A stretch of 64,000 nt of DNA from Steroidobacter gossypii (GTDB lineage: Bacteria > Pseudomonadota > Gammaproteobacteria > Steroidobacterales > Steroidobacteraceae): the NCBI RefSeq assembly GCF_016801985.1, contig NZ_JAEVLS010000001.1, positions 1,302,001-1,366,000 on the forward strand, in the 5' to 3' direction. The notes beneath the pieces were generated by a model, which did not search any database, had not been told where the DNA came from, and was given only the letters and a program-made list of their open reading frames with translations. The number at the start of each line of letters is the position of its first letter. The first letter of the stretch is position 1. A program made the translations under genes and the position numbers. This document shows positions 9,094-22,102 of the stretch, piece by piece.

Positions 9094-9972
9094 ATGCCGT
9101 CGCAGCTTCACGAAACGCTTCTTGCACTGTTCCGCAATCAACCGCTGCTCGCGCCTAAACTGCTGAGCGAGGCGTTGTGTGCAAATCTGCCGAAGTACAC
9201 TGATGTGAGTGTTCACTGCGCGAATCTCACGGAGATTCAGCCCACGGAATATCGCACGGATCTTGTACTGCGCCTGTCGAACGGAGCGCCGGTGCTCGGT
9301 ATCATTCTCGAGGTTCAGCTGGCGATTGATGACAGCAAACGTTTCACCTGGCCGGCCTACGTAGCCACCCTGCGTTCGCGGTGGCGGTGCCCGGTTTGTT
9401 TGCTCGTGGTCTGCGACAGCATTGCGGTGGCGCAATGGGCCGGCAAACCCATTCCCATTGGGTGTACGAATCTGTTCATCCCGAAAGTTCTGGGGCCAGA
9501 CTGTGTCCCAGAAGTCACCGATCTCGCTGAGGCAGCAGCCTATCCGGAATTGGCGGTGCTGGCGGCGATGGTGCATTGTCCGAATGCGGATGACTTCAAG
9601 GCGGTCGAGCTTGCTGCCCTGGCCCTGGGGGTCAGCGTGGGACTCGACTCTGAGCGCTCCGAATTGTACTTTGACCGGATTCTTGGATCATTGAGCGCGT
9701 CGGCGCGCAACCTGCTGGAGCGGACCATGCCTCAATTCAAAGTTGAGTATCAGAGCGACTTCGCCAAGCACTACTTCGCGAAAGGCCGATCGGAAGGACG
9801 CGTGGAAGGGCGCGCGGCGCTGATTGCGCGCCAACTCAGAGCGCGGTTCGGCCCGCTGAATGAAGCACTGGAACAGCAGCTTGCCTCCAGCTCCATCGAG
9901 GAACTGGACGCGATCGGCGATCGGTTGTTAACCGCGGCGAGTCTGGAGGAAGCGCTCACTCGGAAAAGCTAG
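9094..9972 (+). CDS. Rpn/PD-(D/E)XK-like protein with DUF4351-like tail
   Basis: Protein of 292 residues resembling the recombination-promoting nuclease/putative transposase (Rpn) group common in actinobacteria, myxobacteria and cyanobacteria. The nuclease-like core is at residues 45-110: YRTDLVLRL followed by IILEVQLAID, matching the D...E-x-Q variant of the PD-(D/E)XK fold. A charged linker KGRSEGRVEGRA leads to a C-terminal helical tail (LIARQLRARFGPLNE, then SIEELDAIGDRLLTAASLEE) typical of DUF4351-like ends. It stands alone between operons and converges on osmC. Real nuclease activity is uncertain; such genes are often mobile or present in many copies. Confidence 0.7.
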   Translation: MPSQLHETLLALFRNQPLLAPKLLSEALCANLPKYTDVSVHCANLTEIQPTEYRTDLVLRLSNGAPVLGIILEVQLAIDDSKRFTWPAYVATLRSRWRCPVCLLVVCDSIAVAQWAGKPIPIGCTNLFIPKVLGPDCVPEVTDLAEAAAYPELAVLAAMVHCPNADDFKAVELAALALGVSVGLDSERSELYFDRILGSLSASARNLLERTMPQFKVEYQSDFAKHYFAKGRSEGRVEGRAALIARQLRARFGPLNEALEQQLASSSIEELDAIGDRLLTAASLEEALTRKS

Positions 9973-9988
9973 CTGCCGAATTTCTCGC

Positions 9989-10420
9989 TCAAGTCCAGCC
10001 TTCCAGCTTCGCATCCATCGTGATCTCCGCCTTGAGCAGGCGGGAGATGGGGCAGTTGGCCTTGGCGGCTTCGGCGGCCTGGAGGAAGTCGGGAGGGGTG
10101 GAGCCGGGGACTTTGGCGCGGACCTTGAGGTGGACGGCGGTGACGGTGAAGCCGGCGTCGGTTTTCAACAATGTCACGGCGGCTTCGGTTGAAATGTGTT
10201 CGGCAGTCTTCCCCTCGTTACCGAGCTGAGCGGACAACGCCATGCTGAAGCAGCCGGCATGCGCGGCGGCGATCAGTTCTTCGGGGTTGGTGCCTTTGCC
10301 TTCCTCGAAGCGGGTGGAAAAGGAATATTGGCTGTCACTGAGCACGCCGCTCTCGGTGGAGATGACGCCTTTGCCGTCTTTCAAGCCGCCTTTCCAAACG
10401 GCGGATGCAGTGCGTTTCAT
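9989..10420 (-). CDS. osmC: OsmC-family peroxiredoxin (organic hydroperoxide reductase)
   Basis: Thiol peroxidase reducing organic hydroperoxides. The two redox cysteines are visible: C57 in [12 protein letters not shown] and C123 in [11 protein letters not shown]. Start [18 protein letters not shown] and the segment [15 protein letters not shown] match classical OsmC rather than Ohr. Its ATG overlaps the TGA of the upstream OsmC-like gene (ATGA), so it is the last gene of a coupled set with the aldehyde dehydrogenase. The 3' half is rich in C-ending codons. It ends 16 bases from the convergent Rpn-like gene. Confidence 0.93.
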   Translation of the reverse strand: MKRTASAVWKGGLKDGKGVISTESGVLSDSQYSFSTRFEEGKGTNPEELIAAAHAGCFSMALSAQLGNEGKTAEHISTEAAVTLLKTDAGFTVTAVHLKVRAKVPGSTPPDFLQAAEAAKANCPISRLLKAEITMDAKLEGWT

Positions 10421-10860
10421 GCCGTTGCTCCAGAGTCAGTGGGTTGAGATTCGACGATGGTGATGGTGTGAGTCAGCTCGGCCGTCTTGGCCATGATGGC
10501 GCTGGCCGAGCAATATTTGTCCGCCGACAGCTGCACCGCCCGCTCGACTTTTTTGCGGTCGAGCGCGTGACCGGTCACGGTGTAGTGCATCTGAATCCTG
10601 GTGAAGACCTTCGGGTCGGTCGTGGCGCGCTCGCCGTCGATGTCGACCACGCAATCGGTCACAGCCTCGCGGCCGCGCTTCAGAATCAGCATGACGTCGA
10701 AGGCCGAGCAGCCGCCCAAGCCGAGCAGCAGCATCTCCATCGGCCGAAAGCCGAGATTGCGCCCGCCAGCGTCAGGTGCGCCGTCCATCACGACGGAATG
10801 TCCGGACCCGGATTCGCCGAGAAACATCACGTCCTGCACCCACTTGATGCGAGCCTTCAT
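10417..10860 (-). CDS. OsmC/YhfA-like redox protein
   Basis: Second, clearly different OsmC-fold protein (147 residues), closest to the YhfA group. The conserved cysteines are C51 in [13 protein letters not shown] and C117 in [13 protein letters not shown], the latter typical of YhfA-like members. The start ATG at 10858-10860 overlaps the aldehyde dehydrogenase TGA (ATGA), and its own stop overlaps the next osmC start in the same way, so the three are translationally linked. The physiological substrate of YhfA-like proteins is not settled. A peroxidase or reactive-sulfur role is plausible but inferred. Confidence 0.88.
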   Translation of the reverse strand: MKARIKWVQDVMFLGESGSGHSVVMDGAPDAGGRNLGFRPMEMLLLGLGGCSAFDVMLILKRGREAVTDCVVDIDGERATTDPKVFTRIQMHYTVTGHALDRKKVERAVQLSADKYCSASAIMAKTAELTHTITIVESQPTDSGATA

Positions 10861-12335
10861 TGGATCCCGCCCATGCACAGGTACTTGATCTCGAGATAGT
10901 CGTCGATGCCGTACTTGGAGCCTTCGCGGCCGATGCCGCTCTCCTTCACGCCACCAAACGGCGCCACCTCGGTGGAAATGATGCCTTCGTTGATGCCGAC
11001 GATGCCGCTCTCCAGCGCCTCGGCCACACGCCACACGCGCGCGATATCGCGACTGTAGAAATACGACGCCAATCCGAACTCGGTGGAGTTCGCCAGCTGA
11101 ATCACTTCTTCCTCGGTGTCGAACTTCATCAGCGGCGCCACCGGCCCGAAGGTTTCTTCGCGCAGCACCAGCATGTCGCCCTTGATGCCCGTCAGCACGG
11201 TGGGTACATAGAAATGCCCATTGCCGTCCGCTCGCTTGCCGCCCACGACCACCTTGGCGCCCTTGCTGACAGCATCGCGCACATGCTCTTCAACCTTGGC
11301 AATGGCCTTCTCTTCGATCAGCGGTCCGATGCTCGTGCCCTGATCCAGACCATCGCCCACCTTCATCGCGGATACCTTCTCGGCCAGCCGAGCGGCGAAG
11401 CGATCGTAAATACCGCTCTGAACGAAGATCCGATTGGCGCACACGCAGGTCTGCCCGGCATTGCGATATTTCGATGCGATCGCACCGTTCACAGCCGCTT
11501 CCAGATCGGCATCGTCGAACACGATGAACGGCGCGTTGCCGCCCAGCTCCAACGAGATTTTCTTCACCGTGCCGGCACACTGGGACATGAGCAGCTTGCC
11601 CACAGGCGTGGAGCCCGTGAAGCTCAGCTTGCGCACCAGCGGATTGCTGGTGAATTCGCCGCCGATGGGCTTCGCGTCGCCAGTGACCACGGAAACGATT
11701 CCCGAGGGCAGGCCTGCCCGTTCCGCCAACACGCACAAGGCGAGCGCCGAGTACGGCGTGAGCTCCGAAGGCTTGATCACCATCGTGCAACCCGCCGCCA
11801 GCGCCGGGCCGGCCTTGCGGGTGATCATCGCGGTCGGAAAATTCCAGGGCGTGATCGCCGCCGTCACACCGATCGGCTGTTTCAGAACGACGATGCGCTT
11901 ATCCGTGCCGTGAGCGGGAATCACATCGCCATACGTGCGCTTGCCCTCTTCGGCGAACCATTCGATAAATGAGGCGGCATACGCAATCTCGCCACGGCTT
12001 TCTGCCAGCGGCTTGCCCTGTTCCACCGTCATGAGCACGGCGAGATCTTCCTGGTTCGCCATGATCAGATCGAACCACTTACGCAACAGCTGCGCGCGCG
12101 CCTTCGCCGTGCGCGAGCGCCAATCGGCCAGCGCTTTGTCCGCGGCCTCGATCGCGGCTCTCGCTTCCTTGGCGCCACAATTGGGCACCGTGCCGATGAG
12201 TTCGCCGTTGGCGGGATTGAAGACCTGCTTCACTGCGCCGCTGTCCGCATCCACCCAGCGCCCACCGACGAAGGCTTGCTGACGAAACAGACCCGGATCG
12301 CGAAGGGACAGTGTGCTCTGTGGGGCGGCGGCCAT
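10857..12335 (-). CDS. gabD: NAD(P)-dependent succinate-semialdehyde dehydrogenase
   Basis: Aldehyde dehydrogenase oxidising succinate semialdehyde (or glutarate semialdehyde) to the acid. The active-site Glu lies in LELGGNAPFIVFDDAD and the catalytic Cys in NAGQTCVCANRIFVQSG, the double Cys C-V-C being usual for GabD. The segments ITPWNFPTAMITRKAGPALAAG and LSFTGSTPVGKLL are standard. I start at the ATG at 12335, preceded by TTGGAG six bases upstream; a longer frame to 12383 lacks homology. Length is 492 residues. It is downstream of def and coupled to two OsmC genes; no gabT or GABA regulator is near, so the substrate in vivo is uncertain. Confidence 0.93.
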   Translation of the reverse strand: MAAAPQSTLSLRDPGLFRQQAFVGGRWVDADSGAVKQVFNPANGELIGTVPNCGAKEARAAIEAADKALADWRSRTAKARAQLLRKWFDLIMANQEDLAVLMTVEQGKPLAESRGEIAYAASFIEWFAEEGKRTYGDVIPAHGTDKRIVVLKQPIGVTAAITPWNFPTAMITRKAGPALAAGCTMVIKPSELTPYSALALCVLAERAGLPSGIVSVVTGDAKPIGGEFTSNPLVRKLSFTGSTPVGKLLMSQCAGTVKKISLELGGNAPFIVFDDADLEAAVNGAIASKYRNAGQTCVCANRIFVQSGIYDRFAARLAEKVSAMKVGDGLDQGTSIGPLIEEKAIAKVEEHVRDAVSKGAKVVVGGKRADGNGHFYVPTVLTGIKGDMLVLREETFGPVAPLMKFDTEEEVIQLANSTEFGLASYFYSRDIARVWRVAEALESGIVGINEGIISTEVAPFGGVKESGIGREGSKYGIDDYLEIKYLCMGGIQ

Positions 12336-12383
12336 GAAATGCTCCAACTGGAAATGAGAGTCAGCCGGCTCAGTCCTCGACAC

Positions 12384-12917
12384 TCAATCGTCGACGAGGG
12401 ACTGACCGGGAAACAATGCTTCGTTGAAACCGAAGGTGCGCAGATCGCGGATGCGCATGGGATAAAGGATGCCGAGCAGGTGATCGACTTCGTGTTGCAC
12501 GACCCGGGCGTGAAAGCCTTCGACGGTGCGATCGATGGGCTGGCCCTGCGGATCGAAGCCGCGATAACGCAGCTTGGTGTAACGCGGCACCAGTCCGCGC
12601 ATGCCGGGGACGGACAGACAACCCTCCCAGCCCTCTTCCATCGCGTCGGTCTGCGGTTCCAGCACGGGGTTGATCAGCTCCGTATAGGGCACTTCCTCGA
12701 CCTGCGGATAACGGGGATTGTGACCCACGCCGAAGATCACTACTTGCAGGGATGTGCCGATCTGCGGGGCCGCGATGCCGGCGCCGTTCAACGCCGCCAT
12801 CGTGTCCTTCATGTCCTGGAGCAGGGCATGCAACTCGGGCGTGTCGAACTGCTCCACAGGCTTCGCCACCTGCAGCAGCACGGGATCACCCATTCTCAAC
12901 ACCGGACGGACCGCCAT
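12384..12917 (-). CDS. def: Peptide deformylase
   Basis: Metalloenzyme removing the formyl group from the initiator methionine of new proteins. All three family motifs are present: [10 protein letters not shown] (motif 1), EGCLSVPG (motif 2, metal-binding Cys) and QHEVDHLLG (motif 3, HExxH-type with two metal His and catalytic Glu). At 177 residues it resembles the type 1 enzymes without long extensions. It lies upstream of gabD on the same strand with 48 bases between. There is no fmt or dprA neighbour, so this is probably an accessory def copy, although that cannot be confirmed from this window alone. Confidence 0.94.
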   Translation of the reverse strand: MAVRPVLRMGDPVLLQVAKPVEQFDTPELHALLQDMKDTMAALNGAGIAAPQIGTSLQVVIFGVGHNPRYPQVEEVPYTELINPVLEPQTDAMEEGWEGCLSVPGMRGLVPRYTKLRYRGFDPQGQPIDRTVEGFHARVVQHEVDHLLGILYPMRIRDLRTFGFNEALFPGQSLVDD

Positions 12918-13046
12918 GACTAAAACCGGCTCGCTAAAGCTTGAGGAACGTCGTTTCGGGAGCTTGCTGGTACCATCGCCATCCTAACCCATCTGAACGC
13001 AATCGCCCGTCATCCCACAGTCACCACTGCCTGCCTGTCAGTCACC

Positions 13047-13670
13047 ATGTCATCAACACCTCATGTTCTGGTGCTCGCTGCCGGCGCTTCAAGGCGTCTG
13101 GGTCAGCCGAAACAGCTGGTGAAACTGGCCGGCCGGCCAGCGCTGCACATCGTGGTCTCGAACGCCGTGGCCGTCGCCGGCCACGCCGTCACGGTCGTGG
13201 TCGGCGCGAACGCCCGCGAAATGACGCATCTACTCGCGCATTCACCCGCGTCCGTCATCGTGAATCGGCATTGGGAGGAAGGCATGGCGTCCTCCCTGCG
13301 CTTCGGTATCGCCTCTCTGCCGCCGGCGTGTCATGCAGCGATGGTGCTGCTGGGCGACCAGGTCGCGGTCACGGCCGACGACCTGAAGCGCCTGGTGAGC
13401 GCATGGAAAGGCGAGGAAAGCATGATCGCCGCCAGTGTCTACGACCAGCGCGTCGGCGTCCCCGCCATCTTCCCGCGGCTCACCTTCAGCGAGCTCTCCG
13501 AACTACGCGGCGACCAGGGCGCTCGCATGGTGCTCGAACGTAACAACTACCGCCTGACCCGCGTACCCATGGCCAACGCCGCCATCGACCTCGACACTCC
13601 CGAAGATCTCGTGCAGCTGACCGAACGTTTCCAACGATCGGATTCGACCTACAGCATCTCGGAGACCTAG
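13047..13670 (+). CDS. MocA-like molybdenum cofactor nucleotidyltransferase
   Basis: NTP-transferase of the MobA/MocA-like family (NTP_transf_3). The Rossmann-type nucleotide loop LVLAAGASRRLGQPKQL and the metal-binding MVLLGDQVAVT are clear, followed by a usual C-terminal GDQGAR segment. MocA-type members attach CMP to molybdopterin to make the cytosine dinucleotide cofactor used by xanthine-oxidase-family hydroxylases. A PaoABC-type enzyme of that class is encoded 50 kb away at the window end, so the two could be functionally linked; that link is inference. The 3' third is strongly C-ending in codon use. Confidence 0.82.
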   Translation: MSSTPHVLVLAAGASRRLGQPKQLVKLAGRPALHIVVSNAVAVAGHAVTVVVGANAREMTHLLAHSPASVIVNRHWEEGMASSLRFGIASLPPACHAAMVLLGDQVAVTADDLKRLVSAWKGEESMIAASVYDQRVGVPAIFPRLTFSELSELRGDQGARMVLERNNYRLTRVPMANAAIDLDTPEDLVQLTERFQRSDSTYSISET

Positions 13671-13671
13671 C

Positions 13672-13749
13672 GTGCGCATCGTCGCCATCCTGCTGCTCAT
13701 CGCGTTCGTCGTCGTAGTGATCTGGTTACGGGCGCGTCGCAAACGTTGA
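13672..13749 (+). CDS. Possible 25-residue membrane microprotein
   Basis: A GTG start one base after the MocA-like stop, with a GGAG seven bases upstream, opens a 25-codon frame. It encodes one hydrophobic stretch (IVAILLLIAFVVVVIWL) and a basic tail (RARRKR). The composition fits a single-pass inner-membrane microprotein with positive-inside C-terminus. No family is recognised; too short for confident prediction. Confidence 0.4.
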   Translation: MRIVAILLLIAFVVVVIWLRARRKR

Positions 13750-13848
13750 GGACAGCCGGCGCCCGCAGCGACTTTTCGCGGATGGCCGAAACATCACCGA
13801 CGGTTCGGCCGTTACCCGTGCAGGGTTCGCGGACCAGAGGTATGCGTC

Positions 13849-14031
13849 ATGCAGGAATTTTTCCAACAGAATCTGATCGCCGTGGTGATACTGCTGGCGC
13901 TGGCGATTGCGCTGACGATTTTCGTGTTTCGTAAACGGCTGTTCGAACGTGGCTATCGCAAGGGGGAAGCCGCCAATCCCGGCAAGGTGAAGCGACAGAA
14001 CCGGCCGGACGAGTGGAGCCGCAGCCACTGA
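13849..14031 (+). CDS. Small single-pass membrane protein
   Basis: Sixty-residue protein with an N-terminal membrane helix (NLIAVVILLALAIALTIFVF) followed by a basic, hydrophilic tail of about 34 residues (RKRLFERGYRKGEAANPGK). An AGAGG-like Shine-Dalgarno precedes the ATG. It follows the 25-codon microprotein by 99 bases and could share its transcript. It ends close to the convergent response-regulator gene. No family is recognised; the hydrophobicity pattern and clean start make it likely to be real. Confidence 0.6.
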   Translation: MQEFFQQNLIAVVILLALAIALTIFVFRKRLFERGYRKGEAANPGKVKRQNRPDEWSRSH

Positions 14032-14044
14032 CGCGGCCGCGACC

Positions 14045-14446
14045 TCAGGCTTGAGGCGACGGCGCGGGTACGCCGAGGGCCGCCAGCGCGTTGACGAGCA
14101 TCGAGGCCGTGTATGGTTTGACCAGCACCCCGATGCGTTTGTCGGACGCGAACTTGTCCTTCAACTCGCGCTCGCTTCGGCCGCTGGCGATCAGGATGGG
14201 CATGCTTTGACGCTGGGCCCGCATCTCGGCCGCGAGCTGATCGCCGGACCGATCCGGCAGGCCCATGTCGACAATCACGGCGGCGACATCCGATGCCCCC
14301 GCCAGCGCGGTGCTCGCTTCGCCGGCGTCGGCTGCCTGCAACACTTGGAAGCCCACATCTTCTAAAGCATCCACGGCGAACATGCGCACCAGCATCTCGT
14401 CTTCGACGATCAGAATGCGGGTGGGACCTGACTGTGTATGTGTCAT
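14045..14446 (-). CDS. Single-domain response regulator (CheY-like receiver)
   Basis: Stand-alone receiver of 133 residues with no output domain. The acidic pocket is VEDE (residues 14-17), the phospho-acceptor is D60 in AVIVDMGLPDRSG, the Ser/Thr switch lies in ILIASGRS, and the conserved Lys is K110 in VLVKPYTA. Such proteins shuttle phosphate in phosphorelays or act on kinases. It is transcribed divergently from another single receiver and the two hybrid kinases, which suggests the four form one signalling set. The downstream end nearly meets the small membrane protein gene. Confidence 0.9.
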   Translation of the reverse strand: MTHTQSGPTRILIVEDEMLVRMFAVDALEDVGFQVLQAADAGEASTALAGASDVAAVIVDMGLPDRSGDQLAAEMRAQRQSMPILIASGRSERELKDKFASDKRIGVLVKPYTASMLVNALAALGVPAPSPQA

Positions 14447-14806
14447 GGATCGTTTGGTTGTTGGTCCTTATCGGGTGGCCACCATGGCGACCCCGAGCGC
14501 TGAGCGCCGCAGTGTACTCCACGGCCGCAGCCAGTGCGTATAACTTACGGTAAAACTTAAGAATAGTACGTCATAACGCACTTTGTGTAAGTATTCCAGG
14601 CACACCATTGCCGTGGTTTCGTAGCGACGCGGAACTTTCTACATTTGCCAAGCATTGGGTGGTCTGCGCCGCGACCTGGCTCGAAACAATGACATATTTC
14701 TCAGGTGCCGCGAGCCAGGGTGCAATGGGTGTGGCCGCGGGTGACTGCGGTTACGGTGAGCGCAACAACTTTCCGGGAGTAGCGGCGCGGTGGACGTGCT
14801 CATCGC
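14447..14806. other. Divergent intergenic region between two receiver genes
   Basis: No convincing gene. The stretch 14540-14610 is notably A/T-rich for this genome (for example GTAAAACTTAAGAATAGTA) and is the best place for divergent promoters. I cannot define -35/-10 pairs with confidence, and open frames here have poor codon use and no family. Confidence 0.4.
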
Positions 14807-15232
14807 ATGCAAATGAATTCCGATTCCTCCGCAACGGACGCCGACACCCGAGTGCTGCGCGTACTGATCGTCGAAGACGAATCGCTGGTGAGCCTGTTTC
14901 TGCAGGGAGTGCTGCGCGATCTCGGCCATGAAGTCAGCGGCATCGCGCCGTCGCTGCGGACCGCGCTGGCGTTCGCGGCCGGCACGCCGACGGATCTGGC
15001 GATCGTGGACGTTGGCCTGGCCGGCGACGGAGGGGACGGCATCGATGCCGCCATCGCGTTGCGTGCCCGCCATGGCATTCCGGCCTTGCTGATGACCGGA
15101 GCGCCGTTGGCATCGCTGGGCGACCGGGTCAAGGACGCACAACCTTTGGGCTTCCTCGCGAAGCCGTATACCGAAGCGGATGTGGAGCGAGCGTTGATCG
15201 CGGCAGTGGCTCAGCTGCCGCCCCGAGACTGA
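14807..15232 (+). CDS. Single-domain response regulator (CheY-like receiver)
   Basis: Receiver-only protein of 141 residues (139 if the second ATG at 14813 is used). The acidic cluster is VEDES, the phosphorylated Asp is D68 in LAIVDVGLAGDGGDG, and the invariant Lys is K119 in FLAKPYTEAD. A Gly/Asp-rich loop after the phospho-site is a little unusual. It lies 38 bases before the large hybrid kinase on the same strand, so it is a likely phosphate receiver or adaptor for that kinase. Confidence 0.88.
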   Translation: MQMNSDSSATDADTRVLRVLIVEDESLVSLFLQGVLRDLGHEVSGIAPSLRTALAFAAGTPTDLAIVDVGLAGDGGDGIDAAIALRARHGIPALLMTGAPLASLGDRVKDAQPLGFLAKPYTEADVERALIAAVAQLPPRD

Positions 15233-15270
15233 ACGACCATCCACCCCGCGCCTCGTCGACGGGTGAGTAA

Positions 15271-19688
<4,418 letters not shown>

Positions 19689-19692
<4 letters not shown>

Positions 19693-21767
19693 ACAGAGGT
19701 CCGCAGGTTGCGGACGCGCAGGGAACCGGTCTCCCGTCAGGAGCGACCGGCGCGGTGTCCCCTGCCTATTCCCCAGCACGGACCACCCGAGCGACCATCC
19801 TCATCGTCGATGACGAGGCCAACAATCGATATGCCTTGTCGCAGGTGCTGGCGGAGCTCGAAGAGACGGTGGTCGAAGCGGCGTCCGGAGAGGATGCGTT
19901 GCGCTTCCTGCTGCGAGAGGAATGCGCCGTCATTCTGCTCGACGCCAATATGCCGGGCCTCGACGGTTACACCACGGCTGAACTGATTCGGCGTCGGGAG
20001 CGGTCGCGGCATATCCCTATCATCTTCGTCAGTGCCATCGATCGCGACGACGAGCACATCGCGCGCGCGTACGCGATGGGCGCGGTGGACTATGTGTTCA
20101 AGCCGGTCGATCCCGTCATCTTGCGTTCCAAGGTGACGGTGCTGGTCGACTTGTATCGCAAGAGCGCTGAAGTGGAGCGCAAGGCCGCGCTCGAACGCTT
20201 TCTGCAGGAAGAGAACCTGCGCATCCGGCAGGAAAAGCTCGAAGCCGAGCGTCAGTTGCGCCAGGTCGAGGAGCGGCAGACTGCAATCGTGCGTTCGCTG
20301 CCCATCGCGCTGTACAGCGCAGATGTGGATGGCGGCTTTTCCGGGCCGCGTTTCATCAGCGATGTCATCGCGGATCTGGTGGGCTTCACCCCTAATGAAT
20401 TCCTGAACGATCCGCATCTGTGGGTGGATCGCATTCATCCGGATGATCGCGGGCGCGTGCTCAACGAAGTGGCGAGCATTCCGGTGCTCGGTGGCATGTC
20501 CACCGAATACCGCTGGCTGTGCGCCGACGGCTCGCATCGCTGGTTCCTGGATCGCGCGGTGCTGATTCGGCACGAGGGGCGGCCGTTCGAAATCTTCGGC
20601 AGTTGCCTGGATGTGACCGATCGACGCCGGGTCGAGCAGCAGTTGATTCAATCGCAAAAGATGGAAGCCGTGGGTCAGCTCACCGGTGGCATCGCGCACG
20701 ACTTCAACAACATGCTGACCGTGGTGATCGGCAACCTCGATTCGCTGGCGCGCGCGCTGAAAGGTACGGGTCGAAACTTCGATCGCGCGCAGATGGCGCT
20801 GACTGGCGCTTTGAGCTGCGCGGAGCTCACTCGTCGGATGCTGGCGTTTGCGCGTCGCCAGCCTTTGCAACCCAGCGCGGTGAACTTGGGCGAGGTGAGC
20901 CGGAATATCACCAAGCTGCTCGGTCGCACGCTCGGCGAACGTATCGTCATCGACGTGCTCGTGCAGGAGGATCTTTGGAATGTGCTGGCCGATCCGGCGC
21001 AGGTCGAGTCGTCTCTGATCAATCTTGCCGTGAACGCACGCGATGCCATGCCGGAAGGCGGCACGCTGACCATCGAAGCCCGCAATGTCGGCCGCGACGA
21101 GCGCGACGCCGATCTGCCGGAGGGCGAGTTTGTTTTGCTGTGTGTGACCGACACTGGCGCGGGCATGACGCCAGAGGTGCTCGAGCGTGCGCTCGAACCG
21201 TTCTTCACCACCAAGCGGATGGGCCACGGCACCGGCCTGGGCCTGAGCATGGTGTATGGCTTCGTCAAACAATCGGGCGGCCATGTGAAGATCATCAGCA
21301 CGCCGGGCCATGGCACCAGCGTTCGAATCTATCTGCCTCGCACTGACGCTGCGCCATCGGCTGGCGCCGTGGCTGGAGAGGACTTGTCATTGTCCGGGCG
21401 GGATCGGACGATTCTTCTGGTGGAAGATGATGCCGGGGTGCGTGCAGTGACTGCAGCGATGCTCAAGGAACTGCAGTTCAATGTCATCGAAGCGGATAAC
21501 GGCGCGCGAGCTCTGGATATCGTCGATCGGGAGTCGGACATCGATTTGTTGTTCACCGACATCGTCATGCCCGGCGGCATGAATGGCTTCGAACTCGGCC
21601 GCCTCGCCCGCGAACGCCGCCCTGAACTCCCCGTCCTCTACGCCACCGGTTACTCCGGCTCCTACGCCGCCCCCGAAAAAGGCGCCGACATGCTGGCCAA
21701 GCCCTACCGCGAAGCCGACCTCCGCAGCAAACTCCGCGGCCTGCTCCCTTCTTGCGCTGGCGCTTGA
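19689..21767 (+). CDS. Hybrid histidine kinase: receiver-PAS-HisKA-HATPase-receiver
   Basis: Sensor kinase of 692 residues starting at a GTG that overlaps the previous TGA (GTGA), so it is translationally coupled to the Nik1-like kinase. Order: receiver 1 (about 35-150, ILIVDDEANNRYAL, acceptor D85 in LLDANMPGLDG), coiled-coil linker (155-200), PAS with PAC tail (about 205-320), HisKA with H337 in GGIAHDFNNML, HATPase (NLAVNARDAMPEGG, GTGLGLSMVYG), receiver 2 (acceptor D624 in LFTDIVMPGG). The HDFNN box is typical of receiver-linked soluble kinases. With an N-terminal receiver it could accept phosphate from the upstream kinase. The last 170 bases are pyrimidine-rich. Confidence 0.92.
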
Positions 21768-22102
21768 ACGCCGGAGAGGTTTGGCGAGGAGATGGGATAG
21801 AGAGTTCTCCGGTGCCGCTCTTCAACCGTCACGTGCGCTGAGCTTTGCTCTTTGCTCCGATGTTGCTGGCCGTGACGTTGAAGTGACCTTTCGGCGGCGT
21901 CGGGAGTGACCTACCTCCTTCCGGCAGCGTCGAAAAAGAGGGACCTTTTCGTCGCAGTGCGCCCAGGGACGGGACCCTCGGGCGCGCTTGGGCGACCGAG
22001 GGGCACGGTGCCGGAAGGAGGTAGGACGCTCCCGGCGACGCGAACCACCGAGCCTCTTCTCTCCGGCCCCGCAGACACCGAGCCGCCGCTCAGCACGCGA
22101 AG
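21768..22102. other. Intergenic region with structured inverted repeats
   Basis: No gene is supported between the convergent hybrid kinase and the acylase. The right two thirds hold a large inverted repeat with nested hairpins, described separately. Confidence 0.5.
21899..22036. repeat. REP/BIME-like nested inverted repeat
   Basis: A perfect 17-bp inverted repeat, CCTACCTCCTTCCGGCA at 21910-21926 and its complement at 22009-22025, extends imperfectly outward to 21899 and 22036. The interior contains three smaller hairpins: CGAAAA/TTTTCG, GCGCCC/GGGCGC and CCCTCGG/CCGAGGG. It lies between two convergent genes. The layout is like a REP/BIME unit or a long convergent terminator, but I find no second copy in this window. 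Confidence 0.55.

Noticed and set aside
19737-21311. Open frame of 524 codons antisense to the second hybrid kinase
   Set aside because: No recognisable domain, and the sense strand has intact receiver, PAS and kinase motifs.
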